A stretch of DNA of 64,000 nt, from positions 189,452-253,451 of the forward strand of contig DLCN01000009.1 in the NCBI GenBank assembly GCA_002480645.1. The letters are read 5' to 3'. The position numbers and the translations under genes were made by a program. Source of the DNA: Balneolaceae bacterium UBA7797 (GTDB lineage: Bacteria; Bacteroidota; Rhodothermia; Balneolales; Balneolaceae). Shown here piece after piece: positions 1-8,714 of this stretch; the stretch's first letter is position 1, and the number at the start of each line of letters is the position of its first letter. Under the pieces are notes generated by a model that did not search any database, was not told where the DNA came from, and saw only the letters and a list, made by a program, of their open reading frames with translations.

Positions 1-2
1 TG

Positions 3-905
3 CTGGGGAAAGAAATCGGGGTGCTGATCTCAGATCTGGTTTCCCATGAAGAATATGAACAGATCCTGCGATCTATTAAAAACGGATTGTCCTGGTCGGG
101 TGAACCCATTAACCGAAAGAAAAACGGGGATTGGTTCATCTTTTCGTCCAAAATTGCACCGGTTCAGCAATTAGACGGCACCATTATCAATTTTGTGATG
201 GTGGGTGAGGACATTACACCGTTCAGAGAAACAGAAATTCGACTGGAGCAGGCGATCGAAGAAAAATCGTTATTGCTTTCAGAACTTCATCATCGTGTAA
301 AAAACAACCTGGCTATTGTATCCGGCATGATACAGTTACAGGCTATTAGCGAGGAAGATGAATACGTGCAGGACAAATTGCTGAGTAGTGTGAGCAGGGT
401 GAAAACACTGGCTTCGATGCACGAACAACTTTTTGAATCGGGCAGTTTTTCCCGACTTGAATTCAGCCGGAACATCCGTGGCATTGTCACAAATATTGCC
501 AGGGATTATGAAGAACCCGGCCAGCACATTGAGGTAGATTTTGACCTGATCCCTTTGGTATTGAACATCAATCAGGCTCATCCCTGTTCACTTATAATGA
601 ACGAAGTGATCATCAATATTTACAAACACTCGTTTAAGGATATTGAAGAAGGAATCCTGAGTATTAAAATGAGTCTTAAAGATTCAAAGATCACCATAAT
701 TGTTGGTGATAATGGGAAGGGATTCCCTGAGGGATTTCATGAAGGTGAAGAGAATAAGCCAAATCTGAGTTATCAGTTTCTGAAAACTCTGGTACGGCAA
801 CTAAATGGAACATTTTATTTTGATACAACTCCGGAAGGCTCCCTTTTCTTCCTGAGTTTTGACAGACAGAACATAAAAGGAACAGCTAATGCAAAGCTGT
901 TCTGA
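3..905 (+). CDS. PAS-linked sensor histidine kinase, HisKA_2 type (5' end outside window)
   Basis: The frame is open to the left edge, and the residues before the first possible start (GTG at 21) still read as PAS domain, so the gene starts upstream of the window. Numbered from that GTG, residues 1-68 are the end of a PAS domain closing in VGEDITPF. Residues 84-104 are an H-box of the HisKA_2/HWE-like type (SELHHRVKNNL; phospho-acceptor probably His91). The N-box is NEVIINIYKHSF and the G-box DNGKGFPEG. Such kinases are usually cytoplasmic and pass phosphate to a stand-alone receiver. The N-box has Tyr where an Ala is usual (NIYKHSF rather than NALKHAF). No partner regulator lies beside it here, and a terminator follows. 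Ligand and pathway are unknown. Confidence 0.85.
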   Translation: MGKEIGVLISDLVSHEEYEQILRSIKNGLSWSGEPINRKKNGDWFIFSSKIAPVQQLDGTIINFVMVGEDITPFRETEIRLEQAIEEKSLLLSELHHRVKNNLAIVSGMIQLQAISEEDEYVQDKLLSSVSRVKTLASMHEQLFESGSFSRLEFSRNIRGIVTNIARDYEEPGQHIEVDFDLIPLVLNINQAHPCSLIMNEVIINIYKHSFKDIEEGILSIKMSLKDSKITIIVGDNGKGFPEGFHEGEENKPNLSYQFLKTLVRQLNGTFYFDTTPEGSLFFLSFDRQNIKGTANAKLF

Positions 906-950
906 GTAGTGATAAGCTTTCATCTTGTTGATGATAGTTGCAAAATGGTT

Positions 951-986
951 AGAGGCTTAGTCAGGCATGGCTAAGTCTCTTTTTTT
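951..986 (+). terminator. Rho-independent terminator after the histidine kinase
   Basis: AGAGGCTTAG (951-960) pairs with CTAAGTCTCT (971-980) through ten positions including one G-U, with a 10-base loop. A run of T follows directly. It lies about 45 bases past the kinase stop. Confidence 0.85.
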
Positions 987-1136
987 GTCCGCAGAACAAG
1001 CTACAGAACTTATATCTAAGGTTTGTATGTACAAAGCTACTCTATCCACTCTTTCAGGCAACATAGGCGTGAACACCATGACCGTTGAGAGAGGTTGAAG
1101 GTCGGGCGGGAGAGAGGATGATTAAGTAAGATGGGC

Positions 1137-1158
1137 GTGAGACTCAGATGAGTCTCAC
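1137..1158 (-). terminator. Stem-loop downstream of the PAS-receptor genes, possible terminator
   Basis: GTGAGACTC and GAGTCTCAC form a perfect 9-bp stem with a 4-base loop, 17 bases past the stop of the minus-strand gene at 1175. Neither strand has a good T-run after it, so it could be a processing or stability hairpin instead. Confidence 0.4.
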
Positions 1159-1174
1159 AATTCGTATAGATAGA

Positions 1175-2575
1175 TCAGGCGTGGATCAGATGTTCATTCA
1201 GCTGGGTCAATCGCTCCGAGATATTCGTGTAAAGAATGGCGATATCCTTATTGTTATACACCACATCTGACAATTGTTTGAGGTGAACCTCGGTAGATTC
1301 CACTTCACGGATCAGTTCGTCGAACGTGGTGCCAAATGACTCGAAATTAGATTTCATACGCGAGATCTCCACCTTTCCGGTGGTATGTATAAATCGCAGA
1401 ACCATCAGAAATTTCTCAATATTCTGCACCCCATACACAATTTCTGAGAGGCATTCGGGTAAAGCGCCGATCTCTTCCAGGATCTGCTTTATTCTTGGTT
1501 TCAAGGCATCGATAAGCTGAACGATCGCGTGCTCTTCGCGATACATAAAAGCTTCAGAGCTGATGCCGTCATCAATTTCCTTATAGAACATAAGGATCAT
1601 TTCAACCTGTAGCTTAGCCACTATGATGTCGAAATTAAGCTTAGAGGCCAGCGTATTCAATTCTTTGATATTTTCACGCATGATCTGGAGCTGTAATTCC
1701 CCTTTCTGACTTTGCTCGCCCATTTTTTCGGCCACTACTGAGAGTGATATATCGCTCTTGTCGAGTTTGGTGGAGCCGATCTGGGCATTCAGGGAAAGAA
1801 GAAGGATCGACTGGGCCAGATTCAAAATATATTCGGCGTGCTTATCCAGTGCCTGTTCTATGGTTGAAAGGTTATGCAGCGAATGGCAAACCTTTGTAAG
1901 ATTATTGGCAATTGGTAGCAGCGAATTCGGAGTGATGGAAGTATCATACACATCCAGCGTGCGATGTTCTGATTTAAGCACATCCTCCCGGTGACACATT
2001 TCTGCCTGAAGCGCATATACCATAAAAGCTTCGTAGGATTCAAATCCCAACTTATTTAACGCATCAAGAGCGAACACCTCAGCCGCCTCCATGGCTGACT
2101 GCTTATCCATCTGTTGCTCCATCTTCTTTTCGTATTGCAGAGTTTCTGCGTACAATTTTTTTGCGGTTTCAAAGACTTCGCTACCGGGTTTTAACCGGAT
2201 GGATTGGTAAGAATTTGCCCAGGGGAGTGCCAGGGTCATAACCCAATAATAACTGCCGTCTTTAGCCAGATTCTTTACATAAGCGGCTACCGGCCGGTTA
2301 TTTTTTAAAAAGGTCCAGAAAATATTAAAAATGGAGCGGGGCATATCCGGATGTCGGATCACTTTGTGTAATTGCCCGGCCAGGTCAGATTCAGAATACT
2401 TACTGATCCGGCGAAAGATCTCATTACCATATTCGATGAATGATTTTTGATCAGTGATGGAAAAGAAAAGTTCATGATATAGAAAAGCACTTTCCTGATC
2501 GGTTGGTTCAGGTTGCTTAAGATCTTTGATCTTCTTCTTATTCCTGTGAAGTTTTGTTTCTACCATCTGTCCCAT
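1175..2575 (-). CDS. Soluble Aer-like PAS protein with degenerate chemoreceptor hairpin (paralogue 1)
   Basis: This 466 aa protein has no membrane segment or signal peptide. Residues 36-132 are a PAS domain of the aerotaxis-receptor (Aer) kind, with IRHPDMPR, VKNLAKDGSYYWV and YQSIRLKPGS in order. Residues 258-290 resemble the tip of a methyl-accepting chemotaxis protein: LSLNAQIGSTKL followed by SVVAEKMGEQS, against the usual LALNAAIEAAR and FAVVADEVRKLAE. The tip keeps Asn-Ala and VVAE but loses the IEAAR Glu and most of the CheA/CheW-contacting surface. It is the last of three tandem paralogues (also 2663-4105 and 4232-5650). A terminator-like hairpin separates it from the preceding gene, and I see no promoter of its own. 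A role in energy or redox taxis is inference. Confidence 0.75.
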   Translation of the reverse strand: MGQMVETKLHRNKKKIKDLKQPEPTDQESAFLYHELFFSITDQKSFIEYGNEIFRRISKYSESDLAGQLHKVIRHPDMPRSIFNIFWTFLKNNRPVAAYVKNLAKDGSYYWVMTLALPWANSYQSIRLKPGSEVFETAKKLYAETLQYEKKMEQQMDKQSAMEAAEVFALDALNKLGFESYEAFMVYALQAEMCHREDVLKSEHRTLDVYDTSITPNSLLPIANNLTKVCHSLHNLSTIEQALDKHAEYILNLAQSILLLSLNAQIGSTKLDKSDISLSVVAEKMGEQSQKGELQLQIMRENIKELNTLASKLNFDIIVAKLQVEMILMFYKEIDDGISSEAFMYREEHAIVQLIDALKPRIKQILEEIGALPECLSEIVYGVQNIEKFLMVLRFIHTTGKVEISRMKSNFESFGTTFDELIREVESTEVHLKQLSDVVYNNKDIAILYTNISERLTQLNEHLIHA

Positions 2576-2584
2576 TTAACTCAT

Positions 2585-2631
2585 AAAAATTCAAAAACCG
2601 GTTCTGAAAGATGTTCTCATCCATCAGAACC
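2585..2631 (-). terminator. Probable terminator between PAS-receptor paralogues
   Basis: On the minus strand GGTTCTGA (2631-2624) pairs with TCAGAACC (2607-2600) and is followed by a T-rich tail. It lies between the stop at 2663 and the next start at 2575, so it may reduce read-through into paralogue 1. Confidence 0.55.
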
Positions 2632-2662
2632 CAAACACCCGAAAAGCAGTGGATCTGAGGAC

Positions 2663-4105
2663 TTAACCCCGAACTAACTCTTCAAATAGCTGAGCCAGTT
2701 GCTCACTGATATTGGCATATACATTGGCAATGTCTTTGTTGCTCATCACCACATCCGATAACTTTTTTAAATGTACTTCAGCCGTTTCAATTTCCTGGAT
2801 AAGATCATTGAAAGTGGTAGAAAACGAACTTGAATTATCGTTCATTCTGGCGATCTCTACCTTACCGGTAATATGGATAAAACGAAGAACCATCAGGAAT
2901 TTTTCGATATCCTGTACGCCGGTGATAACATCGAGCAGATAACCGGGAAGTTCACCAATACCTTTAATGATCTTTTTTAATCTTGGCTGAAAGGATAACA
3001 CCAACTGATCGATGGTTTGCTCGGCACTGTACTCGAATCCATGATAGTCCGCTTCTCCGTTCTCGATCTCTTTATAGAACATGAGGGCCATTTCTATACG
3101 AAGTTTGGTATAGATGATCCTGAAATTCAGTTTTGATCCCAGTTCGTGCAGCTCGTTGATGCTGTCCTTCATGGTGAGTAATTGTTGCTCACCCATCATA
3201 GATTGTTCACCCATTTTTTCGGCCACAACCGACAGCGAAATGTCTTTTTTATCCAGTTTAGTTGAACCGATCTGAGCATTCAGCGATAACAAGAGAATGG
3301 AATGCGCCAGATTCAGGATATAATCAGAGTGTTCGTTTAAAGCATCCTGAATACGATTCAGATCAGCCAGAGATTGGAAAAGTGTAGTTAAATGCTTCAG
3401 TATCCGGATAAGCGATGTAGGGGCATTTTTTGCGTTACAAGCCTCCACGGTATATGAGCAACCTTTCAAGTTTGACTGCCGGTTCGCCATTTCTACTTGC
3501 AGGGCATGCAACATGAACGCATCGTAATTCTCGAATCCTTCTTCTTTCAGAAGTCCCAGCATATATTTTTCGCTGGCTTCCATGGCTTGCTGCTTATCCA
3601 TCTGTTGCTCCATGTTCTTCTCATAGCGCAACGTCTTATCATAGATCTGCTGTACTTTGGCAAATAACGGACTTCCCGGTTTCAACCTAATAGACTGATA
3701 GCCGGTTGCAGTGGGAATGGCCAGTGCGATCACCCAATAGTAGCTGCCATCTTTAGCCAGGTTTTTCACATAGGCTACCACCGGTTTGTCATTTTTCAGA
3801 TAATCCCAGAAAAGTTTGAACACAGATCGGGGCATATCCGGATGGCGAATAATTTTGTGCAGTTGTCCGGAGATCTCAGAAATATCGTACTTACTTAATC
3901 GGATAAAAACATCGTTACCAAATGCTATGCGGGATTTTTTATCCGTGATCGAAAAGAAAAACTCCTCATACTTAAAATCACTTGCTTTATCGATGGGGGT
4001 AGGGCGCTCAAAATCTTTAAACTTTTTGGCTGTTTTTTTCCCATTTAACAAACTGGACGTTTCTTCACGCTGTCCTTCTTCGATAATAAGATCTTCTGTT
4101 ACCAT
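2663..4105 (-). CDS. Soluble Aer-like PAS protein with degenerate chemoreceptor hairpin (paralogue 2)
   Basis: This 480 aa protein is collinear with its neighbours. The N-terminal ~35 residues are charged. A PAS domain follows with IRHPDMPR, VKNLAKDGSYYWV and YQSIRLKPGS, then a linker with MEQQMDKQQAMEASE, then the chemoreceptor-like hairpin LSLNAQIGSTKL...SVVAEKMGEQS. The last ~150 residues are helical and shared by all three copies, including FLMVLRFIHITGKVEIARM. The linker between PAS and hairpin varies most, as expected if the copies sense or couple differently. A sigma-28-like site lies 34 bases upstream of the ATG (4139-4165). No HAMP or transmembrane segment is seen, so this is not a classic receptor. 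Confidence 0.75.
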   Translation of the reverse strand: MVTEDLIIEEGQREETSSLLNGKKTAKKFKDFERPTPIDKASDFKYEEFFFSITDKKSRIAFGNDVFIRLSKYDISEISGQLHKIIRHPDMPRSVFKLFWDYLKNDKPVVAYVKNLAKDGSYYWVIALAIPTATGYQSIRLKPGSPLFAKVQQIYDKTLRYEKNMEQQMDKQQAMEASEKYMLGLLKEEGFENYDAFMLHALQVEMANRQSNLKGCSYTVEACNAKNAPTSLIRILKHLTTLFQSLADLNRIQDALNEHSDYILNLAHSILLLSLNAQIGSTKLDKKDISLSVVAEKMGEQSMMGEQQLLTMKDSINELHELGSKLNFRIIYTKLRIEMALMFYKEIENGEADYHGFEYSAEQTIDQLVLSFQPRLKKIIKGIGELPGYLLDVITGVQDIEKFLMVLRFIHITGKVEIARMNDNSSSFSTTFNDLIQEIETAEVHLKKLSDVVMSNKDIANVYANISEQLAQLFEELVRG

Positions 4106-4138
4106 ATAAGTACAATTCTAATTCCGGTTATAATGTGC

Positions 4139-4165
4139 TTATCGGAGTAAAAAGCAGAATCATAA
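4139..4165 (-). promoter_or_regulatory. Sigma-28-like promoter for PAS-receptor paralogue 2
   Basis: On the minus strand the site reads TTAT-N15-TCCGATAA, against the sigma-28 consensus TAAA-N15-GCCGATAA. The -10 matches 7 of 8, the spacing is exact, and the -35 is weak. The same TTAT box appears at the motA and 94 aa gene sites. Confidence 0.55.
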
Positions 4166-4231
4166 GCAGGTAATCGTATAAAAAAGTAAATACGTACTAT
4201 GTTGGCAGAAAAAAGCGGCTTGGGTATTCGA

Positions 4232-5650
4232 TCACTTAAAAAGCACGGAGTTCAGATACGTTAATTTATCAGATAGATCAGAATACACATTCACGATATC
4301 CTTATTTTCAGAACTTACTTTTGATAACTCCTTTACATGCATTTCTGCATTTTCAACTTCTTCGATCAATTCCGCAAAAGTAGTAGAGAACGAATTCGAA
4401 TTATCTGACATCCTTGCGATCTCAACCTTACCGGTGATATGGATGAAGCGAAGAACCATCAGAAATTTCTCAAGCTCTTCGATCCCGGTTACAATTTTCT
4501 TGATCACTTCAGGTAAGCGGGCAATATCATTAATAATATTCTGCAGTCGAGGTTTGTATGCATCTAATACCTGCTCGATCATTTCGGAATAGGAGTACAT
4601 AAAATCGTTCGATTGTTCTGGAAATTGCTCTGATTCCTGATAACACACCAGGGTTTGTTCTGTTTGTATGGTGGTAAGTAGAATATGCATGTTCAGGTTG
4701 GTTCCAATCTTATGCAATTCATTGATGCTTTCTTTCATTTCCAGTAGTTGTTTCTCACCCACCAGCGATTGCTCGCCCATTTTTTCGGCCACTACCGAAA
4801 GAGAAATATCGCTCTTGTCGAGTTTAGTGGAGCCGATCTGAGCATTCAGTGATAACAGGAGAATGGAATGGGCGAGATCCAGGATATAATCGGAGTGCTC
4901 GTATAATGCTTTTTGAATACGATTAAGTACTCTTTGCTGAATGCATAGCGATTTCAAATGACGGGCGATATCGATCAACTCCGGAGGGGCAGCTTTACAT
5001 ACGTATCGTTTTAGGTTAACGCCCTTTGAGTTGAGTTTATCTATTCTGTTATAGATCTCTGACTTAAGCGCTTCAAGTAGAAATTCATCATAATCTTTAA
5101 AACCGGCCTCGTTTAACAGCTCCAGCATATAATCCTCCGATCGGGCCAGTGCAGCTGCTTTACCGGAGACCTTTTCTTCCTTCTTTTCGAACTCGAGGGT
5201 TTTATTATAAATGACTTTTACTTTCTCGAAGAGTTCGCTTCCCGGCTTTAAACGTATGGATTGATAGGTGCTTCCATGAGAGATAACTACGGCAAGTACC
5301 CAGTAATACGTGCCATCCTTTGCAAGATTCTTTACATAGGCCACCGCCATTTTATCACTTTTAAGATAATCCCAGAATATTTTGAAAGCCGCACGCGGCA
5401 TATCGGGGTGACGGATAATAGAATGAAGCTGACCCGAAAGTTCGTGATTTTCATATTTACTGATGCGTGTAAATATTTCGTTGCCAAATTCAATGTGCGA
5501 TTTTTTATCGGTGATGGAAATGAAGAGTTCTTCCAACCTGAAATCACTTTCCTGCTCTCTGGGAACCGGCTTAACAAAGTCTTTTAGTTTTTTGCCCGGG
5601 CGACGTGTTTTAGAGGGTACTTCAGCCAGACCTACGTATTCTTTTTCCAT
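4232..5650 (-). CDS. Soluble Aer-like PAS protein with degenerate chemoreceptor hairpin (paralogue 3)
   Basis: This 472 aa protein is first in the direction of transcription of the three-gene array. It has the same order: basic leader, Aer-type PAS (IRHPDMPR, VKNLAKDGTYYWV, YQSIRLKPGS), divergent helical linker, degenerate hairpin LSLNAQIGSTKL...SVVAEKMGEQS, and conserved C-terminal helices (FLMVLRFIHITGKVEIARM). The canonical FAD-binding residues of Aer cannot be confirmed by eye. A good sigma-28-like promoter lies about 98 bases upstream, placing it in the flagellar class 3 regulon by inference. No chemotaxis kinase or adaptor is encoded in the window. Alternative readings are a motor brake or a cytoplasmic array scaffold. 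Confidence 0.75.
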   Translation of the reverse strand: MEKEYVGLAEVPSKTRRPGKKLKDFVKPVPREQESDFRLEELFISITDKKSHIEFGNEIFTRISKYENHELSGQLHSIIRHPDMPRAAFKIFWDYLKSDKMAVAYVKNLAKDGTYYWVLAVVISHGSTYQSIRLKPGSELFEKVKVIYNKTLEFEKKEEKVSGKAAALARSEDYMLELLNEAGFKDYDEFLLEALKSEIYNRIDKLNSKGVNLKRYVCKAAPPELIDIARHLKSLCIQQRVLNRIQKALYEHSDYILDLAHSILLLSLNAQIGSTKLDKSDISLSVVAEKMGEQSLVGEKQLLEMKESINELHKIGTNLNMHILLTTIQTEQTLVCYQESEQFPEQSNDFMYSYSEMIEQVLDAYKPRLQNIINDIARLPEVIKKIVTGIEELEKFLMVLRFIHITGKVEIARMSDNSNSFSTTFAELIEEVENAEMHVKELSKVSSENKDIVNVYSDLSDKLTYLNSVLFK

Positions 5651-5747
5651 ACCAGTTAGTTATGGTTAATTGTTCACTCCTTAGATTGTTCAGACAGTTT
5701 TCTCTAATACTTTTTTATTTTCCCAGATATGGTACTGTCTGCTTGAG

Positions 5748-5774
5748 TTATCGTGCCGGACAAGCGTGAACTTA
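5748..5774 (-). promoter_or_regulatory. Sigma-28-like promoter for the PAS-receptor array
   Basis: On the minus strand TAAG-N15-CACGATAA has exact spacing and the same CACGATAA -10 as both flagellin genes. This ties the array to the flagellar sigma factor encoded at 29408-30178. Confidence 0.7.
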
Positions 5775-5894
5775 ATAGGGTAGTTGGTTTCAGCTTCTTT
5801 ACTTATAGAATCAGAGATGCTTCCTAAGCAGTAACTGAATGTTACCGAGTAAGATAGCCGGTAATAGCTGAAATATTAGAAATGCGATCTGTAT

Positions 5895-6941
5895 CTATTT
5901 AGGAAAGCATAAAGAGAACGAAATACCTTCCGACGCAGAATTTTCCGTTAAAAAGATGGCCCCGCCGAATTGTTCGGCGTGTAGCATGGCCGTAGTTAAG
6001 CCAATGCCCAGATTCTCAGCTTTGGTTGTTACAAACGGACTAAAGATCCGGTCAACTACCTCATCCGGAATTACTCTTCCGGTGTTTGTGATCTTGATAA
6101 ATGTATCGGGATGGATCTCAATAAAGATCTTGTCCTCTTCTCCGGTGGCGTTATCAACCGCATTCTGAATGAGGGCTTCCAGGATCTTTTCAACATTGAT
6201 CTTACTGCCGCGAAATGAAGCGTTATCCTTCGACTGATAAAAACTGATCTTTTTTCGGATGTGAGCCGGATAATTTTTCAGGATCTGGTAGATGATCTTC
6301 TGAATGTCGTTGCTTTGAGGGCTCTGGTCCTCATCATTCTCTTCAATATGATATAAGGTCTCCAATTCATCGAGAATAGCGATAAGCCGATCTACCCCAC
6401 CCTGAATACTCTCGATGCGTTTGATCAGATCGGGATCCTGATTTTCTTCTTCAAGTAAATGAAGAAATCCTTCTACCCCCGTTAATGGGGAACGGAACCG
6501 GTGTAACATTACGGAGATCATACTTTTCCAGCCATTCAGTGATTGGCGGTCTGGAATGATGGTCCGCGGTTTCAGTTCAAATTTCGTGTGACGTTTATTT
6601 TCCCAGAGAAAGGGTGTTTTGAATACGGAGTACCATTTTCCATTAAAATAAGCGACGGGCTCCTGTGCTACTTCTTTTCCAAATAACTGAACGATATCAC
6701 CAATTGGTTTGCCAAACATGGGTACATCAAGATCAGCAGCAGGATTGAAATACTGGATCTCTTCAGTGATGCTGTCGACGATAAGAACCGGATGTGGAAT
6801 GTCGGATATGAAGGTTTGAATAATATCCATCTGCTCAGATTTGGTATCAGGCATATAGTAATCAAGAAATTGCTCAGATTCCTGAATTAATTCCTCTTCA
6901 GGCCAGGCATGTAGCTGCTGCTTTAAAAGTCTCATAAACAT
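5895..6941 (-). CDS. PAS sensor histidine kinase, probable partner of the flagellar sigma-54 activator
   Basis: This 348 aa cytoplasmic protein has a PAS-like domain at about 38-130 (ISDIPHPVLIVDS). The HisKA H-box at 142-160 has a phospho-acceptor His147 in the unusual context MLHRFRSPLTG. The ATPase domain has N-box LIQNAVDN, G1 TNTGRVIP, FSPFVTTK and G2 LGIGLTTAMLHAEQFGG. The Asn-Thr-Gly in place of Asp-X-Gly is seen in NtrB/FlrB/FlgS-type kinases. It is divergent from flgB, which has a sigma-54 promoter, and the only NtrC-type regulator in the window is at 45175-46602. The two are probably a FlrBC/FlgSR-like pair, an inference from context. A second ATG at 6935 is an equally possible start; neither has a strong ribosome binding site. 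Confidence 0.8.
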   Translation of the reverse strand: MFMRLLKQQLHAWPEEELIQESEQFLDYYMPDTKSEQMDIIQTFISDIPHPVLIVDSITEEIQYFNPAADLDVPMFGKPIGDIVQLFGKEVAQEPVAYFNGKWYSVFKTPFLWENKRHTKFELKPRTIIPDRQSLNGWKSMISVMLHRFRSPLTGVEGFLHLLEEENQDPDLIKRIESIQGGVDRLIAILDELETLYHIEENDEDQSPQSNDIQKIIYQILKNYPAHIRKKISFYQSKDNASFRGSKINVEKILEALIQNAVDNATGEEDKIFIEIHPDTFIKITNTGRVIPDEVVDRIFSPFVTTKAENLGIGLTTAMLHAEQFGGAIFLTENSASEGISFSLCFPK

Positions 6942-7117
6942 CGGTTTTCTAATGGGTCACAACAGTGGTTATCAGCCCAAAATGGATTTTCTTAAGCGAT
7001 TTACAGAAAAAAACAGCGGAAAATTTTGCCATTTCGGTGGTCAATAATACTCCGGTTCTAAAAGAAAGATCCCGTCATTTAATAAAAAGAAGCATAATGA
7101 AGGCGAATACGTGAAGG

Positions 7118-7133
7118 TGGCATATTAATTGCG
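7118..7133 (+). promoter_or_regulatory. Sigma-54 promoter for the flgB operon
   Basis: TGGCATATTAATTGCG has GG at 7119-7120 and GC at 7131-7132, ten bases apart, matching the -24/-12 consensus TGGCAC-N5-TTGC nearly perfectly. The predicted start of transcription near 7144 leaves a short leader before the flgB ATG at 7171. Confidence 0.85.
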
Positions 7134-7170
7134 TTTCGGCATCTGAAAAACTCAAACGCTGAAAGAAATC

Positions 7171-7515
7171 ATGAAATTAATAGACAATAGTCACAGTCAG
7201 GTTCTTAACAATGCAATGGATGCGTATTCATTGCGGCAGAAGATCACTGCTACCAATATTGCCAATGCCGACACACCCGGATATACCCGTAGAGAAGTCA
7301 ATTTCGAAAATGAACTACAGCAGGCACAGTCATCCGGTGGAGCCGGCGCAATGAAAGGCACCAATCCATCTATTGAGATCACTGAAGAATCCGTGATCCT
7401 GGAAAATGAAATGATCGAAATGGCCGATACGCAAATGAGAGTACAGCTTGTGACCCGCTCCCTTCGCCATCATTTCGATCTGTTAAGAACCGGAATTACA
7501 GGTATTAACCGATAA
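7171..7515 (+). CDS. flgB: Flagellar proximal rod protein FlgB
   Basis: This 114 aa protein is the usual FlgB length. It carries the rod-family N-terminal motif ITATNIANADTPGYTRRE (residues 25-41) and ends in a helical tail, LVTRSLRHHFDLLRTGI. It forms part of the proximal rod in the periplasm after export through the flagellar type III gate. It is the first gene of a long operon behind a sigma-54 promoter, and flgC follows after 11 bases. Confidence 0.95.
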   Translation: MKLIDNSHSQVLNNAMDAYSLRQKITATNIANADTPGYTRREVNFENELQQAQSSGGAGAMKGTNPSIEITEESVILENEMIEMADTQMRVQLVTRSLRHHFDLLRTGITGINR

Positions 7516-7526
7516 TTGTACGAATA

Positions 7527-8027
7527 ATGATCGCAGATAGAATTTCATCCACTTTTCAAACCGCCGCACAGGGCTTAGCCGTTCAACGCGAGCGCATCAA
7601 TATCGCTTCGCAGAACATTGCGAATGCCCGAACTTCATCACCCGTAGGTTCTACTAATGTTTATCGGCCCAAAACCGTACAAACTATAGGGCCGGAACAA
7701 TCTGATTTTATGAGTGTGCTGAAGGAAAGTGTTTCCGGCTTAAAAACAACGAATTCCAAACACCTCGGATCGAACGCAGATCTGCTGAATCAGGATAAAG
7801 GCCCGGTGGGACTTGGCCCTGATTACGTAGTAGCTGAGGAAGAACGATTCAGATATGAATACGATCCAAATCATCCTGATGCTGATGAGAATGGGATGGT
7901 TCGTTATCCGGATGTGGACATGGTACAGGAAATGGCCGAATTGGTAAGCGCGAACCGACTGTATGAAGCAAATCTGAGCAGCATTCAGGCAGAAAAAGAA
8001 ATGATTAAACGTTCAATGGAGATCTAA
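7527..8027 (+). CDS. flgC: Flagellar proximal rod protein FlgC
   Basis: This 166 aa protein has the FlgC/FlgG-family N-terminus (RINIASQNIANARTS, residues 23-37) and the C-terminal rod motif MAELVSANRLYEANLSSI. FlgC joins FlgB, FlgF and FlgG in the rod. The middle has the acidic segment EYDPNHPDADENG typical of FlgC. A 76 aa reading frame starts three bases after its stop, suggesting coupled translation. Confidence 0.95.
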   Translation: MIADRISSTFQTAAQGLAVQRERINIASQNIANARTSSPVGSTNVYRPKTVQTIGPEQSDFMSVLKESVSGLKTTNSKHLGSNADLLNQDKGPVGLGPDYVVAEEERFRYEYDPNHPDADENGMVRYPDVDMVQEMAELVSANRLYEANLSSIQAEKEMIKRSMEI

Positions 8028-8030
8028 AAA

Positions 8031-8261
8031 ATGACACCGATCAATACTGTTCATCCCCAGCAAACAATCACACAACTAAACCGGGTTACCAACCTGAGAC
8101 AGGCCGCCGCCTCACCTGATATTCCAAAACTTACACAGGATGAAAGCAACCTGATCCAGGAAAAATTCATGCCGGCAAAAGACATGAATCTTTATACCAA
8201 CGATGGCCGCATTAATGTGCAACCGCAGGCACGTGGCTTAAATATAGACACCAGAATTTAA
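8031..8261 (+). CDS. Small unknown protein between flgC and fliE
   Basis: This 76 aa protein belongs to no family I recognise. It begins 3 bases after flgC in the same direction and precedes fliE by 30 bases, so it is very likely expressed. It has no signal peptide or membrane segment. Two features stand out: a helical stretch LTQDESNLIQEKF in the middle, and a tail ending ARGLNIDTRI. Its position inside the rod/MS-ring cluster suggests a small rod-assembly or export accessory factor, which is inference only. Confidence 0.65.
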   Translation: MTPINTVHPQQTITQLNRVTNLRQAAASPDIPKLTQDESNLIQEKFMPAKDMNLYTNDGRINVQPQARGLNIDTRI

Positions 8262-8291
8262 TTAAAAGAGTAGCGAAACAGGAGCAACATC

Positions 8292-8705
8292 ATGATCTCA
8301 AATCCGGCAGAAATTTCAGGCTTTTTAGGAAATTTACAGCAGCAGGCAGTGGGTAATGCGCGGAAAGCAATGAATGGGGATATGGGTAATTTTTCCACCC
8401 CTGGGCTTATCAATCGGTCGGGGCCATTAACAGGAAATCCGGAAAGTGATTCCCGCCATTTTGATATAGAAGTAGGGCAGGTTGGAGAGTCATTCTCTCA
8501 GGCACTTCAAAAAGCTATTCAGGGAGTAGATAATACTATGAAGACCTCAGATAAAGGGGTTCAGGATTTTGTGTCCGGAAAAACCGACAACATCCACGAA
8601 GTGATGATCAATATGCAGCGGGCCCAGCTTAGTTTCCAGCTTCTCACTCAGGTTAGAAATAAAGCGATAGAGACCTATAACGAAATAAGCAGAATGCAAA
8701 TCTAG
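8292..8705 (+). CDS. fliE: Flagellar hook-basal body protein FliE
   Basis: This 137 aa protein is somewhat longer than enterobacterial FliE (about 104 aa) because of an N-terminal extension of about 50 residues. The diagnostic C-terminus is intact: IHEVMINMQRAQLSFQLL then VRNKAIETYNEISRMQI. FliE joins the MS-ring to the proximal rod and is an early export substrate. A GGAGCAA site precedes the ATG, and fliF follows after 9 bases. Confidence 0.93.
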   Translation: MISNPAEISGFLGNLQQQAVGNARKAMNGDMGNFSTPGLINRSGPLTGNPESDSRHFDIEVGQVGESFSQALQKAIQGVDNTMKTSDKGVQDFVSGKTDNIHEVMINMQRAQLSFQLLTQVRNKAIETYNEISRMQI

Positions 8706-8714
8706 GACACCTAA

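Noticed and set aside
6942..7117. Sigma-54 site pointing to the kinase at 5895-6941
   Set aside because: A TGGCAAAATTTTCC stretch on the minus strand lacks the -12 G/C pair at the right distance.
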